Source of the DNA: JACCTH01 sp035253825
GTDB lineage: Bacteria; Actinomycetota; Acidimicrobiia; Spongiisociales; ZC4RG35
Direction: 5' to 3'
Length of the DNA: 64,000 nucleotides
NCBI GenBank assembly: GCA_035253825.1
Contig: DATFBM010000044.1
Location: 42,470 to 106,469, forward strand
Shown: positions 18,676 through 28,001 of the stretch, piece by piece
How positions within the stretch are numbered: the stretch's first letter is position 1
Layout: every line of letters starts with the position of its first letter
Translations under genes and position numbers: made by a program
The notes under the pieces: generated by a model
Databases searched by the model: none
Seen by the model: the letters and a program-made list of their open reading frames with translations, nothing else
Told to the model about the DNA's origin: nothing

Positions 18676-20398
18676 CGTCGGCGATCTCGAGACCGAGCTC
18701 GGCGAGTTGGAACCTTTCGACCTCTGTGGGGCTGCCGGCCATGGGATCCTGCCCCGATTGCGTCTTGGGAAACGGGATCACTTCCCGAATGTTGGCTTCG
18801 TTTTGAAGCACCATGAGCAAACGATCGATCCCAAAGGCGAATCCCCCGTGGGGAGGCGTCCCGTAGCGCAGCGCCCGCAAGAACCATCCGAAGCGACTCT
18901 CTTGCTCGGAAGGCGAGATCCCGAGGATGTCGAATACACGTCGCTGGACCTCGGGGTCGTGGATTCGAATCGAACCCGAACCGAGTTCCGTGCCATTGAC
19001 CACCACGTCATAGGCCCGGGCAAGTGCCTCGAGGGGGCGGTCCTCCATTGCCTTCACGTCCTGGGGTGAGGTAAAAGGATGGTGGAGGAAGGTCAAGCCC
19101 TCCTCCCCCGGCTCGAACATTGGGAAGTCTGTCACCCATAGGAATTCGAGGTCCTCGTGGGTCTCTGGGCGGCCAAGCTGGAGCCGTAGCTGTCCCAACG
19201 CCGACACGGCCGTCAGCCACTCCCCCGCGACGAGCAACAGCACGTCACCGGGGGCGGCGTCGAGGTCTCGGATCACCTGGCTGACCTCGGCTTCGCTCAA
19301 GAACTTGACAACCGGGGATCGAACGGTTCCCCCTTCTTCGACCACCATCCACACCAGACCTTTCGCCCCCAGGGATTTGGCCAAATCGGTGAGCCGGTCG
19401 GCGCTCGAGCGGGGAAACTCACGCCGGCCGGCGTTGATCCCACGCACCACCCCTCCCTCTTCGATCGCCGAGGCGAATCCCCGGAAGTCGGTTGACGAGA
19501 AAACCGGCCCTAGGTCGACGATCTCCATGCCGAAGCGCAAATCCGGTTTGTCAACTCCGTACCGGTTCATCGACTGGTGCCAGGTCAGACGTCGGAAGGG
19601 AAGAGCCGGCTTCTGGCCACGCAGGGTCTCGACCGCGGCGGCGATCGTGAGCTCCACCGCCTCCTGTACATCGGCTTCCGACCAGAAGGCTCCTTCTAAG
19701 TCCAACTGGGTGAACTCGAGCTGGCGATCGGCCCTGGTGTCCTCGTCGCGATAGCAGCGGGCGATCTGGAAGTAACGCTCGACACCCGCCACCATCAGCA
19801 GCTGCTTGAACAGCTGGGGCGATTGGGGCAGGGCATAGAAGCTGCCCTGGCGGAGCCGCGATGGCACCAGCATGTCGCGTGCTCCCTCCGGCGTCGAGCG
19901 CACCAATGTGGGCGTTTCGATCTCGAGGAACCCCAATCCTTCGAGCGTACGGCGAATGGCAGCAATGGCATCCGAGCGAGCTCGGAGGTTGGCGGCCATG
20001 CGCGGGCGACGTAGATCGAGATAACGAAATTCGAGCCGGGTTCGTTCGTCGAGCTCGGTGCGATCGTCGAGCATGAAGGGAAGGGTGTCGGCCGGGCTGA
20101 GCACCTCGATGGCATGCGCCGCCACCTCCACGGCTCCGGTGGCCAGGTCCGGGTTGAAGGTCCCATCGGGGCGAGGACGCACCTCTCCTTCCACCCGGAT
20201 ACAGAACTCCATCCTCAGGTCTTCGACGATGGCGAGGGCTTCGGGATCCGCCACAACCTGCACCAAACCCGAGGCGTCCCTCAGGTCCATGAAGGTGACT
20301 CCTCCATGATCTCGGCGGCGGGCGATCCAGCCTGCCAGGACTACCTCTCGGGTGGCCGGATCCGCACAGTCGAGGGCGTGATGGGTGCGAAAGGTCAC
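18668..20398 (-). CDS. aspS: Aspartate--tRNA ligase
   Basis: 576 residues, bacterial type. The OB-fold domain is at the N-terminus (GWIARRRDHGGVTFMDLRD). The class II core carries RFRYLDLRRP-like residues near 150, SPQLFKQLLMVAGVERYFQI with motif 2 residues ARCYRDEDTRADRQ, and motif 3 in GGFAFGIDRLLM. The bacterial GAD insertion lies at about 290-420. The GTG start overlaps the hisS stop as GTGA. Whether it also charges tRNA-Asn cannot be judged here. Confidence 0.97.
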   Translation of the reverse strand: MTFRTHHALDCADPATREVVLAGWIARRRDHGGVTFMDLRDASGLVQVVADPEALAIVEDLRMEFCIRVEGEVRPRPDGTFNPDLATGAVEVAAHAIEVLSPADTLPFMLDDRTELDERTRLEFRYLDLRRPRMAANLRARSDAIAAIRRTLEGLGFLEIETPTLVRSTPEGARDMLVPSRLRQGSFYALPQSPQLFKQLLMVAGVERYFQIARCYRDEDTRADRQLEFTQLDLEGAFWSEADVQEAVELTIAAAVETLRGQKPALPFRRLTWHQSMNRYGVDKPDLRFGMEIVDLGPVFSSTDFRGFASAIEEGGVVRGINAGRREFPRSSADRLTDLAKSLGAKGLVWMVVEEGGTVRSPVVKFLSEAEVSQVIRDLDAAPGDVLLLVAGEWLTAVSALGQLRLQLGRPETHEDLEFLWVTDFPMFEPGEEGLTFLHHPFTSPQDVKAMEDRPLEALARAYDVVVNGTELGSGSIRIHDPEVQRRVFDILGISPSEQESRFGWFLRALRYGTPPHGGFAFGIDRLLMVLQNEANIREVIPFPKTQSGQDPMAGSPTEVERFQLAELGLEIADDG

Positions 20399-21753
20399 TC
20401 GCCTACCATCCGCGATACGGCTTCGGCGACTTTGGCGCGGGGTACGAATTCCTGGCTCTGCCGGGAGAGGATGCGGACCAGGACCTCACCCTTTGCCCGC
20501 TCCTCGGGCCCAGCCAGGACAACTACCTCGATGCCGCTCCGATCGGCGTATTTCAGCTGTGAGCCGAGCTTGCGGGGTTCAAGGGAGGATTCGGTGTTGA
20601 TCCCACCCCCCCGGAGGTCAGCAGCAATCTGTAGCGCCGCCTCGAGGCCTTCGTCGTCGAGCAGGGCGACCAGCGCCTTGACCGGGCTTTTGGGGGCCGG
20701 AAGGATGCCAGCTGATCGTAGCTGCCAAAAGAGCCGGGAAAGACCGATGGAGATCCCCACCCCCGGCAGCTTGCGATCGGTGTAATGACCGGCGAGGTCG
20801 TCGTAACGACCGCCCGAGCAAATGCTGCCCAGTTCCGGGTGAGCCTCGAGAGTGGTTTCGTAGACGGTCCCTGTGTAGTAGTCGAGGCCGCGGGCGATTC
20901 CGAGATCGATGCCAAACCGATGGGAGGGAACCCCCAGCTGCCCCAGCAGTGACAGCACCTCTCGTACCTCTCTGACTCCCGGCTCGAGAGCGGGCGCGCT
21001 CGCTCTCAACTCGTCGAGCACGGCGAGACCCCCTTCTCCGGTCACCACTCCGCGCCCCGCTAAGTCGGTCAGTCGCCGGGCGCTCTCCTCCGACGCCCCT
21101 TGCTGGCGAAGCGCGGCAATTACCTCATCCGGTCCCCGCCGCGAAAGCTTGTCGAGCTCGCGCATCATTTGTTCGCCCGATTCCATATCGAGGCTGGTCA
21201 TCAAGCCAGCCAGCAGCTTTCGGTTGCTGATCCCGATCGTGAATTCCCCGATGTCCAGGTTGCCGAACACGGTGTTGATCACCGCTGGAATTTCGGCGTC
21301 GTAGCGGAGGCTGAGGGTGTCCTGACCCACGACGTCGATGTCGCACTGATAGAACTCCCGAAACCTTCCTTGCTGAGGACGTTCGCCGCGGAAGACTGGT
21401 TGCATCTGGTAGCGGCGGAAAGGGAACGTCAGCTCGTTCCGGTGCTCGGCTACATAACGAGCCAGGGGCACCGTCAGATCGAATCGCAGCGCCAGCTCGG
21501 GTTCTTCGCCCTGATCCGCTGCTCCACTCGATTGCGCCAGGTACACCTGTCGTTCGGTTTCGCCTCCGGTCTTGCGCAAAAGCAGCTCGGCCAGCTCCAT
21601 GGTGGGAGTGGCGATGGGGAGGAAGCCATAGCTTTCGAACCCCTTCCTGATGGCGTCGAGCATGTCCTGGAAGACGGCCTGATCCATCGGCAAGAGCTCC
21701 ATCACCCCCGGCATGGTCCGGGGTCGAACGGGCGTGGGTGGAGAAGGGCACAC
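20395..21753 (-). CDS. hisS: Histidine--tRNA ligase
   Basis: 452 residues. Class II motif 2 appears as FRGERPQQGRFREFYQCDID. The histidine-binding motifs are RGLDYYTGTVYE and SGGRYDDLAGHY, and motif 3 is GVGISIGLSRLF. The anticodon-binding domain closes the protein (VVLAGPEERAKGEVLVRILS). It sits between a metallo-hydrolase gene and aspS, as in many actinobacteria. Confidence 0.97.
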   Translation of the reverse strand: MCPSPPTPVRPRTMPGVMELLPMDQAVFQDMLDAIRKGFESYGFLPIATPTMELAELLLRKTGGETERQVYLAQSSGAADQGEEPELALRFDLTVPLARYVAEHRNELTFPFRRYQMQPVFRGERPQQGRFREFYQCDIDVVGQDTLSLRYDAEIPAVINTVFGNLDIGEFTIGISNRKLLAGLMTSLDMESGEQMMRELDKLSRRGPDEVIAALRQQGASEESARRLTDLAGRGVVTGEGGLAVLDELRASAPALEPGVREVREVLSLLGQLGVPSHRFGIDLGIARGLDYYTGTVYETTLEAHPELGSICSGGRYDDLAGHYTDRKLPGVGISIGLSRLFWQLRSAGILPAPKSPVKALVALLDDEGLEAALQIAADLRGGGINTESSLEPRKLGSQLKYADRSGIEVVVLAGPEERAKGEVLVRILSRQSQEFVPRAKVAEAVSRMVGE

Positions 21754-21773
21754 GATCGGGGAGGTCAGGCTAA

Positions 21774-22418
21774 TTAGATGCCTTGCAGGAACGGGTTGTG
21801 CCTGCGTTCCAACCCGATGGTTGTCTGCGGGCCATGCCCGGGGAGGACCTGAGTTTCGTCGGGGAGGTCAAAGACGCGGCTCTTCATCGAGGAAAGGAGC
21901 GTCTCCCAGTCACCCCCGGGGAGATCTGTCCTCCCCACCGAACGGGCGAACAGTTGATCGCCCGAAAACAGCGTGTCCTCTTCTTCGAGGTAAAAGCAGC
22001 AGTGGCCCGGAGTATGTCCGGGGGTGTGCCGCACCTCGAGGGCGAAGCCCGCCAAAGAAAGCACCTCGGCATCGATCAGGTCGGTTCTTATCTCTGGTGG
22101 GGCCCAATCACCCGGCGGGCTGGTGCCAAAAAGCCCCTGCAGCTGGCGAGCCGGCTCGAGTGTCAGATAGTCGTCGTCGGGGTGGATGTAGACAGCCGCT
22201 CCGCTTCGACGCTGAAAGGGCCCGGCGCCTCCCATGTGATCGATGTGGCCGTGCGTCAGCAATAGCGCCGCCGGGCTCAGGTCGTGATCGTTGAGGAGGC
22301 GGCCGATGGCTTCGTCGTCGGGAGGAGCGTCGATCACCACTGCCGCTCCGCCCTTTTCCTGAGCCACCACGTAGGTATTGGTCTGGGCGACCCAGAGCGG
22401 GCGGGAAAGGAGTAGCAC
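21774..22418 (-). CDS. Metallo-beta-lactamase-fold hydrolase (glyoxalase II-like)
   Basis: A 214-residue single-domain hydrolase. The zinc motif THGHIDHMGG (HxHxDH) is near residue 56, with further ligands in HTPGHTPGHCCFYL, LFSGDQLFARSVGR and VLPGHGPQTT. This arrangement is typical of glyoxalase II-like enzymes and of the protein encoded between relA and hisS in actinobacteria (Rv2581c in M. tuberculosis). The start follows the rel stop immediately. The substrate is not defined by sequence. Confidence 0.9.
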   Translation of the reverse strand: MLLLSRPLWVAQTNTYVVAQEKGGAAVVIDAPPDDEAIGRLLNDHDLSPAALLLTHGHIDHMGGAGPFQRRSGAAVYIHPDDDYLTLEPARQLQGLFGTSPPGDWAPPEIRTDLIDAEVLSLAGFALEVRHTPGHTPGHCCFYLEEEDTLFSGDQLFARSVGRTDLPGGDWETLLSSMKSRVFDLPDETQVLPGHGPQTTIGLERRHNPFLQGI

Positions 22419-24584
22419 TCAGGCCTCCGGCTCGGTGACGATCCGATAGGAGGCAAACACCCCGTCCACCCCTTTCAGGTCGGCCAAAAGCCGAGGAAGG
22501 GCACCGGGATCGGAGAGTTCGACCTCGTAGCGGAGGATGGCTACGCGGTCCCTTCCGGTCACAGAGGACGAGGCGACGATGTTGCCGCCGAGGTCAGAGA
22601 TGGCCGCGGTGACATCACGCAAGAGGCGTGTGCGGTCGAGAGCTTCGACCTGGATCCACACTGCGAAACTTCCTACCCGGTCGGGTGGCCAAGACACCTC
22701 CACCAACCGGCTGTCGTTGAGGTCAGCGATATTGGTGCAGGCGGCTTGATGGACCGATACCCCGCGCCCCACGGTGATGAACCCAACGATCGGGTCGCCC
22801 GGGACCGGAGCACAACAGCGGGCGATGTGGACGAGCATGTCCTCCATCCCTTCGACGATGATTCCGGGCCCGGGGGCTGAAGTTCGCTTCCGGGGACGGG
22901 GCGGGGCGAGAAGGTCCTCCGGCTCCTCATCCGGTCGCACCAGGCGAACCAGGCGATTAACCACCGTGGAGGCCAGGATCGAACCATCCCCGATGGCAAT
23001 CAGCAGACCTTCGAGGTCGGTTTTTCCCAGATCGGTGGCGATATCGGTGAGGAACTCGTCGCGGGCGTTGGCGGTAAGCCCGAGGCCTTCCTTGCGAATG
23101 GCCGCTCCCAACAACTCCTTGCCCTCGTTGAGTGCATGCTCTCGCCGTTCGCGGGAGAAAAACGCCTTGATCTTCGATTTCGCCCTTGGCGTCCGTACCG
23201 AGTTGAGCCAGTCGAGGCTGGGTCCCGCGTCCACTGCCTTGGAGAGAATCACCTCGACGATGTCACCCGACTCGAGTTTGGTCGAAAGCGGAAGCAGGCG
23301 GCCGTTGATCCGAACTCCGACGCATCGGTTGCCCACCTCGGTGTGGACCGCGTAAGCGAAGTCGATCGCCGTGGCGGAACGAGGCAGGGCTTTTACATCC
23401 CCCGCCGGGGTGAGGACGAAGACCTCGTCCCGGTAGAAGTCGAGCTTGAGGTTGGCCAGGAACTCTTCGGGGTCCTCGGTTTCAAGCAGCGTCCGGATGT
23501 CGCCGATCCAAGGGGCGTCGCTAGCCGACGAGCCCTCCTTGTAGCGCCAATGGGCTGCGATCCCTGACTCCGCCAGCCGGTGCATCTCCTCCGTTCGGAT
23601 CTGAATCTCGAGTGGTTTGCCATCCGGCCCGATGACGGTGGTGTGAAGGCTCTGATAGAGATTGACCTTGGGCATGGCGATGAAATCCTTGAACCGGCCC
23701 GAGACCGGAACCCACTTCGAATGGACCAGACCCAGTGCCGCGTAGCAATCCCGGAGGTCGTGGGTGATGATCCTGATTCCGATGAGGTCGAAGATCTCCT
23801 CGAACTCGCGCTGGCTCTCGACCATCTTGCGATAGATCGAATACGGGTGTTTTGGTCGACCGGTGACCTCTGCCGGGATTCCGGAGTCGCTTAAGGCGGC
23901 CTCCAACTCCGAAATCACCTTCTCGATGAAGACCTCTCGCTCCGGCGATCTTTCGTCGAGCTTGGCCTGGACTTCGGCGTAGATTCCCGGCTCCAAAATG
24001 GCAAAACAGCGGTCTTCGAGCTCATGTTTGATCTCTTGAACCCCGAGTCGATGGGCCAAGGGGACGTATACATCGAGTGTCTCCAGGGCCACTCTCTGCT
24101 GCTTTTCGAGTCGCAAGGCAGAGACGGTCCGGATGTTGTGAAGTCGATCGGCCAACTTCATCAGCAGGACCCGGACGTCCTGGGCCATGGCCACCACCAT
24201 CTTGCGGATGGTCGCGGCCTGCGCCTCCTGGGGCGATGAGTACTGGATGCGATCAAGCTTGGTGACGCCGTCGATCAGCTGGGCCACTTCGGCGCCGAAC
24301 TGCTTCTCGATCTGGCCCAGGGTGAGGCTGGTGTCCTCAACGGTGTCATGAAGCAGCGAGGCAGCCAATGTCGTCGAATCCAGTCCGTACTCGGCGAGGA
24401 TCTCGGTGACAGCGACGGGATGGGTGATGTAGGGGTCTCCCGACTTGCGTACCTGTCCCCGATGGGCCTTCTCCGCCACTCGATAGGCGGACTCAATCAG
24501 CTTGAAGTCGGCCTCGGGAAAGTGGCGCCGGTGGTTCGCCTCGATCGGGCCGAGAGCTGTCTCAGTCGTAGCGGATGAGGGCAT
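22419..24584 (-). CDS. rel: Bifunctional (p)ppGpp synthetase/hydrolase
   Basis: Rel makes and degrades the stringent alarmone (p)ppGpp. The 721-residue protein has all four expected parts. The HD hydrolase carries HRGQVRKSGDPYITHPV and LLHDTVEDT. The synthetase carries SGRFKDFIAMPK and LEIQIRTEEMHRLAE. A TGS domain starts near 400 (VFVLTPAGDVKALPR), and a C-terminal ACT domain ends the protein. The RFKD motif is the form seen in bifunctional Rel enzymes rather than the acidic form of synthetase-only RelA. Its 5' end overlaps the apt 3' end by 23 bases. Confidence 0.96.
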   Translation of the reverse strand: MPSSATTETALGPIEANHRRHFPEADFKLIESAYRVAEKAHRGQVRKSGDPYITHPVAVTEILAEYGLDSTTLAASLLHDTVEDTSLTLGQIEKQFGAEVAQLIDGVTKLDRIQYSSPQEAQAATIRKMVVAMAQDVRVLLMKLADRLHNIRTVSALRLEKQQRVALETLDVYVPLAHRLGVQEIKHELEDRCFAILEPGIYAEVQAKLDERSPEREVFIEKVISELEAALSDSGIPAEVTGRPKHPYSIYRKMVESQREFEEIFDLIGIRIITHDLRDCYAALGLVHSKWVPVSGRFKDFIAMPKVNLYQSLHTTVIGPDGKPLEIQIRTEEMHRLAESGIAAHWRYKEGSSASDAPWIGDIRTLLETEDPEEFLANLKLDFYRDEVFVLTPAGDVKALPRSATAIDFAYAVHTEVGNRCVGVRINGRLLPLSTKLESGDIVEVILSKAVDAGPSLDWLNSVRTPRAKSKIKAFFSRERREHALNEGKELLGAAIRKEGLGLTANARDEFLTDIATDLGKTDLEGLLIAIGDGSILASTVVNRLVRLVRPDEEPEDLLAPPRPRKRTSAPGPGIIVEGMEDMLVHIARCCAPVPGDPIVGFITVGRGVSVHQAACTNIADLNDSRLVEVSWPPDRVGSFAVWIQVEALDRTRLLRDVTAAISDLGGNIVASSSVTGRDRVAILRYEVELSDPGALPRLLADLKGVDGVFASYRIVTEPEA

Positions 24585-25077
24585 GAAAGGGAACTCCGTC
24601 GATGGCAGCGCGCCCGTTGAGGAAACCGAGCTCGATGAAGACGGCCAGGCCCACGACCTTGCCCCCCACCCTTTCGATGAGGTTGACCGCTGCTGCGGCC
24701 GTTCCGCCGGTGGCGATCACATCGTCGACGATGAGTACTTGCTCCCCCGCCCCGATGGCATCGACATGCATCTCCAGGGCATCGGTGCCGTATTCGAGGT
24801 TGTACGACTGATTGATGGTGGTCCAGGGAAGTTTGCCGGGTTTGCGGAGCGGCACGAAACCGGCCCCGAGCTCGACAGCGACCGGTGCCGCCAAAGTGAA
24901 TCCACGGGCTTCGATCCCCGCCACCTTGTCGATGGGGAGTTCGCGGTACTCCTCGGCCAGTGCCGCCACCAACTCAGCGAACGCCCCATGATCGGCCAGA
25001 ACCGGCGTGATGTCCTTGAAGACGATGCCTGGCTCAGGGAAGTCGGGGATGTCTCGGACGAGAGAGGCGAGATTCAC
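24562..25077 (-). CDS. apt: Adenine phosphoribosyltransferase
   Basis: Salvages adenine with PRPP to AMP. The 171-residue protein has DIPDFPEPGIVFKDITP at the N-terminus, GIEARGFTLAAPVA, the dimer and hood segment RKPGKLPW, and the PRPP-binding loop VLIVDDVIATGGTAAAA. It lies between secF and rel, the same order as in M. tuberculosis and many Gram-positive bacteria. Confidence 0.96.
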   Translation of the reverse strand: MNLASLVRDIPDFPEPGIVFKDITPVLADHGAFAELVAALAEEYRELPIDKVAGIEARGFTLAAPVAVELGAGFVPLRKPGKLPWTTINQSYNLEYGTDALEMHVDAIGAGEQVLIVDDVIATGGTAAAAVNLIERVGGKVVGLAVFIELGFLNGRAAIDGVPFHALIRYD

Positions 25078-25096
25078 CCGAGAATTCTACCGAGTG

Positions 25097-26101
25097 CTAG
25101 CGCCGACCCTTGGGTGGCCTCGGTGCCGGACGCGGGCGCGACGCCGTCAAAGAGCTCGAACTCCTTCCAGTTCTAGGTCGCCGACTGCCCACTCGAGGCT
25201 CGTCCTTCTTCCAGGCAGCAAGGAGGGGCGCGGCGACGAAGATCGAGGAATAGGTGCTAGCCGCCAGACCCACAAAGAGAGCGAGGGCGAAGTCGCGCAG
25301 AGAGGAAGCGCCGAAAGCGAGAGACCCGACAAAGAGGATCGACCCCACCGGGAGGAGCGAGCTGAGAGAAGTGTTGAGCGAACGGCCCAGCACGAGGTTC
25401 ATCGCTCGGTTGACGGTGTCGCCGTAGTCCTCCTTGGGACCGGCTTCGTCGGCCAGCTCCGAGACCTTGTCGAAGACCACGACAGTGTCATATAGGGAAT
25501 ACCCGAGAATGGTGAGGAGAGCGATGACCGTCGCCGGCGTCACCTCGAACCAGGTAATCGAGTAGACGCCGACCGTGATGATGAGGTCATGGACCAGGGC
25601 CGCCAAGCCGGACCCGGCCATTTTCCACTCCAGGCGCCAACTCATGAAAAGCGCTACCGCCACCAGAAATACGATCAGAGCGACGAGTGACTGGCGAAGG
25701 ATCAAAGCTCCGAAGCTGGGTCCGATGGAATCGATCGAAATTTCTCCTCGCTCCGTACCAGTAAGGGCGGCGACGTCGTCGATCAGTTCCCTTTCTACGT
25801 CCGGTTCGAGCGCGGGTGTCTGCAGACGAACCGCCTGACCATCGTTCACCAACTGGATCACGGCACCCTCGACTCCCGCTTCATCGGTGAGGAGGCGCAA
25901 CTCTTCGATCGTGGCTCCGGCCTCATTCGGGGAATTGATGGTGGTCCCACCCCGAAATTCAATGCCAAGGTTGAGTCCCCGGAATCCGACGAACCCGAGG
26001 GAGATCAAGATCAAGATCGCCGAGAGTTGAAACCACAGTCGCCATCTGCCAACGAAGTCGAAATTGGTCTCTCCCCGAGAGAGCCTTTTCAGGAAGGTCA
26101 T
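25097..26101 (-). CDS. secF: Protein translocase subunit SecF
   Basis: An RND-family subunit that works with SecD to drive protein export using the proton gradient. The 334-residue protein has the first membrane helix near residues 25-45, GIEFRGGTTI, a periplasmic loop, then a five-helix bundle with SLYDTVVVFDKVSE and RSLNTSLSSLLPV. The C-terminal tail is rich in basic residues. Its ATG overlaps the secD stop as ATGA. Confidence 0.95.
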   Translation of the reverse strand: MTFLKRLSRGETNFDFVGRWRLWFQLSAILILISLGFVGFRGLNLGIEFRGGTTINSPNEAGATIEELRLLTDEAGVEGAVIQLVNDGQAVRLQTPALEPDVERELIDDVAALTGTERGEISIDSIGPSFGALILRQSLVALIVFLVAVALFMSWRLEWKMAGSGLAALVHDLIITVGVYSITWFEVTPATVIALLTILGYSLYDTVVVFDKVSELADEAGPKEDYGDTVNRAMNLVLGRSLNTSLSSLLPVGSILFVGSLAFGASSLRDFALALFVGLAASTYSSIFVAAPLLAAWKKDEPRVGSRRPRTGRSSSSLTASRPRPAPRPPKGRR

Positions 26102-27627
26102 TGGGCGGTCCGGCGGATCGAGAGCCAGCCCTTTTCCCCGAGAGGAGTTCGGGCGAGGAGATAAATCGCCCGACGGGTGAATGACCGGGCCACCACGATG
26201 TCGATCAAGGTGGCGAGACCCAGAGAGAGAGCGAAGCCCTTGACCGGCCCCACCGACAAGAACCAGAGGAGGCCGGCCCCGAGGATCGAGACAGCATCGG
26301 CTGTGAGGATGGTTCGAAAGGCGTGGCGAAATGCTTCATCCACTGCCGACCGAACATTGCGACCGGCCCGAATCTCTTCCTTGATGCGCTCGAAATAGAC
26401 GATGTAGGAATCCGCCGCGATTCCGAGGGCGATGATGACGCCTGTCACCCCAGCCAAGGTGAGCGTCAGCCCCTGCAAACTGGAGAGAAGAGCAAAGGTT
26501 GAAATCAGGAGAGCCCCGAAGACCGTGATTCCAACGATCGCCACCACCCCCATCATCCGGTAGTACGCAAGCAAGAGGATCGCAACCAATGCCAGGCCGA
26601 TGTAGCCGGCGATCAGTCCCGCCCGCAGCGAATCGGAACCGAGCGTGGCAGAGACCTTTTGCACCTGCGATCGTTCGAACGCGACGGGCAGAGATCCGTA
26701 ACGAAGAATGGCGGAGGTGTCTTTGGCTGCCTGCTCGTCGGTCGTCGCAGCACCAAAAGTGATAAGTGCCCTTCCCCCGGTGATGCCTTCGGCACCTACG
26801 TCGGCCGCCACTGCCGGTGAGGCGATGACCTCACCGTCGAGAACGATGGCTATTTGTCGCTGCGGGCTCCCCTGAGATTGGGTGGCGGCGGCGGCAGTCA
26901 TCTCGGCGAATTTCTCCGCACCCTCGGAAGTGAGGTCGAGATTGATCACCCACTGGGCATTCGAGGGGTTGAAGCCGGGAACGGCATCCGCCACGTCGCT
27001 TCCCACCAACTGCGCGGGTCCGACGGTGAGGACCGCGGGGATCTCTCCGATTACAGAGGTGATCGTCCCCGGCAGATAGGCAGTCGTGGCGGAGGGGTCA
27101 TCTACCAACGTGAGACCCGTCTCCGGGTCGACGTTCGGAGGCAGGGTGGTGGTTGTGGTGGGCGCAACGGCGGTCGTCGTCGCCGCAGTCGTGGTCGTCG
27201 ACTCACCTGTAGTTGTGGTCTCGCCGGCGGCAGTGGTGGAAGTCGTGGTCGTCGTCACCAGTGGCCCTTGGTTGCCCGGGGTTGCCGCCAACACAGGTCG
27301 AAACGAGAGTTGGCCCGTTTGACCGATGGCGTCGAGGGCTCGCTCCTCGTCCTCCACTCCGGGGAGCTGGACGAGGACGGTGTTGCCGCCGGAAATGGCG
27401 ATATCGGGCTCGGCCACCCCTCCGACGTCTTCGATGCGCCGCCTCATGATCTCAACCGCCTGCGCGAGAACGTCCTGATCGGTGGCGGGTGGAGCGGTGA
27501 GGACTACGGAGGTGCCCCCCTGAAGGTCGAGCCCCAACTTGGGGAGAATTCCCTGGTTGACCAATGCGGCAAGCCCACCCCATGCGATCAAAAGGACGAG
27601 CGCGAGCCCGATCAACCGTCGGCGCAC
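26098..27627 (-). CDS. secD: Protein translocase subunit SecD
   Basis: 509 residues. The N-terminal helix is followed by LGLDLQGGTSVVLTA, the periplasmic P1 domain, and the membrane bundle beginning near residue 325 with GLALVAILLLAYY, AADSYIVYFERIKEE and the RND signatures GLATLIDIVVARSF. Between about residues 124 and 165 there is a Thr-rich low-complexity insertion within P1, a form also seen in other actinobacterial SecD proteins. It is five bases after yajC. Confidence 0.95.
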   Translation of the reverse strand: MRRRLIGLALVLLIAWGGLAALVNQGILPKLGLDLQGGTSVVLTAPPATDQDVLAQAVEIMRRRIEDVGGVAEPDIAISGGNTVLVQLPGVEDEERALDAIGQTGQLSFRPVLAATPGNQGPLVTTTTTSTTAAGETTTTGESTTTTAATTTAVAPTTTTTLPPNVDPETGLTLVDDPSATTAYLPGTITSVIGEIPAVLTVGPAQLVGSDVADAVPGFNPSNAQWVINLDLTSEGAEKFAEMTAAAATQSQGSPQRQIAIVLDGEVIASPAVAADVGAEGITGGRALITFGAATTDEQAAKDTSAILRYGSLPVAFERSQVQKVSATLGSDSLRAGLIAGYIGLALVAILLLAYYRMMGVVAIVGITVFGALLISTFALLSSLQGLTLTLAGVTGVIIALGIAADSYIVYFERIKEEIRAGRNVRSAVDEAFRHAFRTILTADAVSILGAGLLWFLSVGPVKGFALSLGLATLIDIVVARSFTRRAIYLLARTPLGEKGWLSIRRTAQ

Positions 27628-27632
27628 CCCGA

Positions 27633-27935
27633 TTACTCCTCGGGTGCGAGCTTGCTACTGATCGCCCGGCGAGCCACCCGGATCCTGCCCTGCTCCACTT
27701 CGATCACGACGGAGTCGTCTTCGAGGGAGCGAACGATTCCCTGGATACCGCCGATCGTCTGCACCCGGTCACCCACAGCCAGCGATGCGCTCAGGCTCTG
27801 CTGGGCCCTCATGCGCGCTCTCTGGGGACGGAGGATGAGGAAATAGAAGACGGCCAACATCACCGCCAGGAATACGAAGCTGCCGATAGGGCTGCCGGTG
27901 GCAGGCGCGGTGGAAAGAAAAAGCGTGTCGGTCAA
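27633..27935 (-). CDS. yajC: Preprotein translocase subunit YajC
   Basis: A 100-residue single-pass membrane protein: a helix at about 20-36 ends in FLILRPQRARMRAQQ, the family hallmark, followed by a soluble part with AVGDRVQTIGGIQGIV. It accompanies SecD and SecF in the translocon. First gene of yajC-secD-secF. Confidence 0.92.
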   Translation of the reverse strand: MTDTLFLSTAPATGSPIGSFVFLAVMLAVFYFLILRPQRARMRAQQSLSASLAVGDRVQTIGGIQGIVRSLEDDSVVIEVEQGRIRVARRAISSKLAPEE

Positions 27936-28001
27936 CAGGAAAACCTCGGAAGTGGGACAACCAACGGAGCCGGGCGAGCTTAGCCCGGAGGCCCGAGAAA
28001 C

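Noticed and set aside
26854..27846. Plus-strand open frame of 330 codons, Gly/Arg-rich
   Set aside because: Antisense to secD and yajC; composition mirrors the Thr-rich linker.
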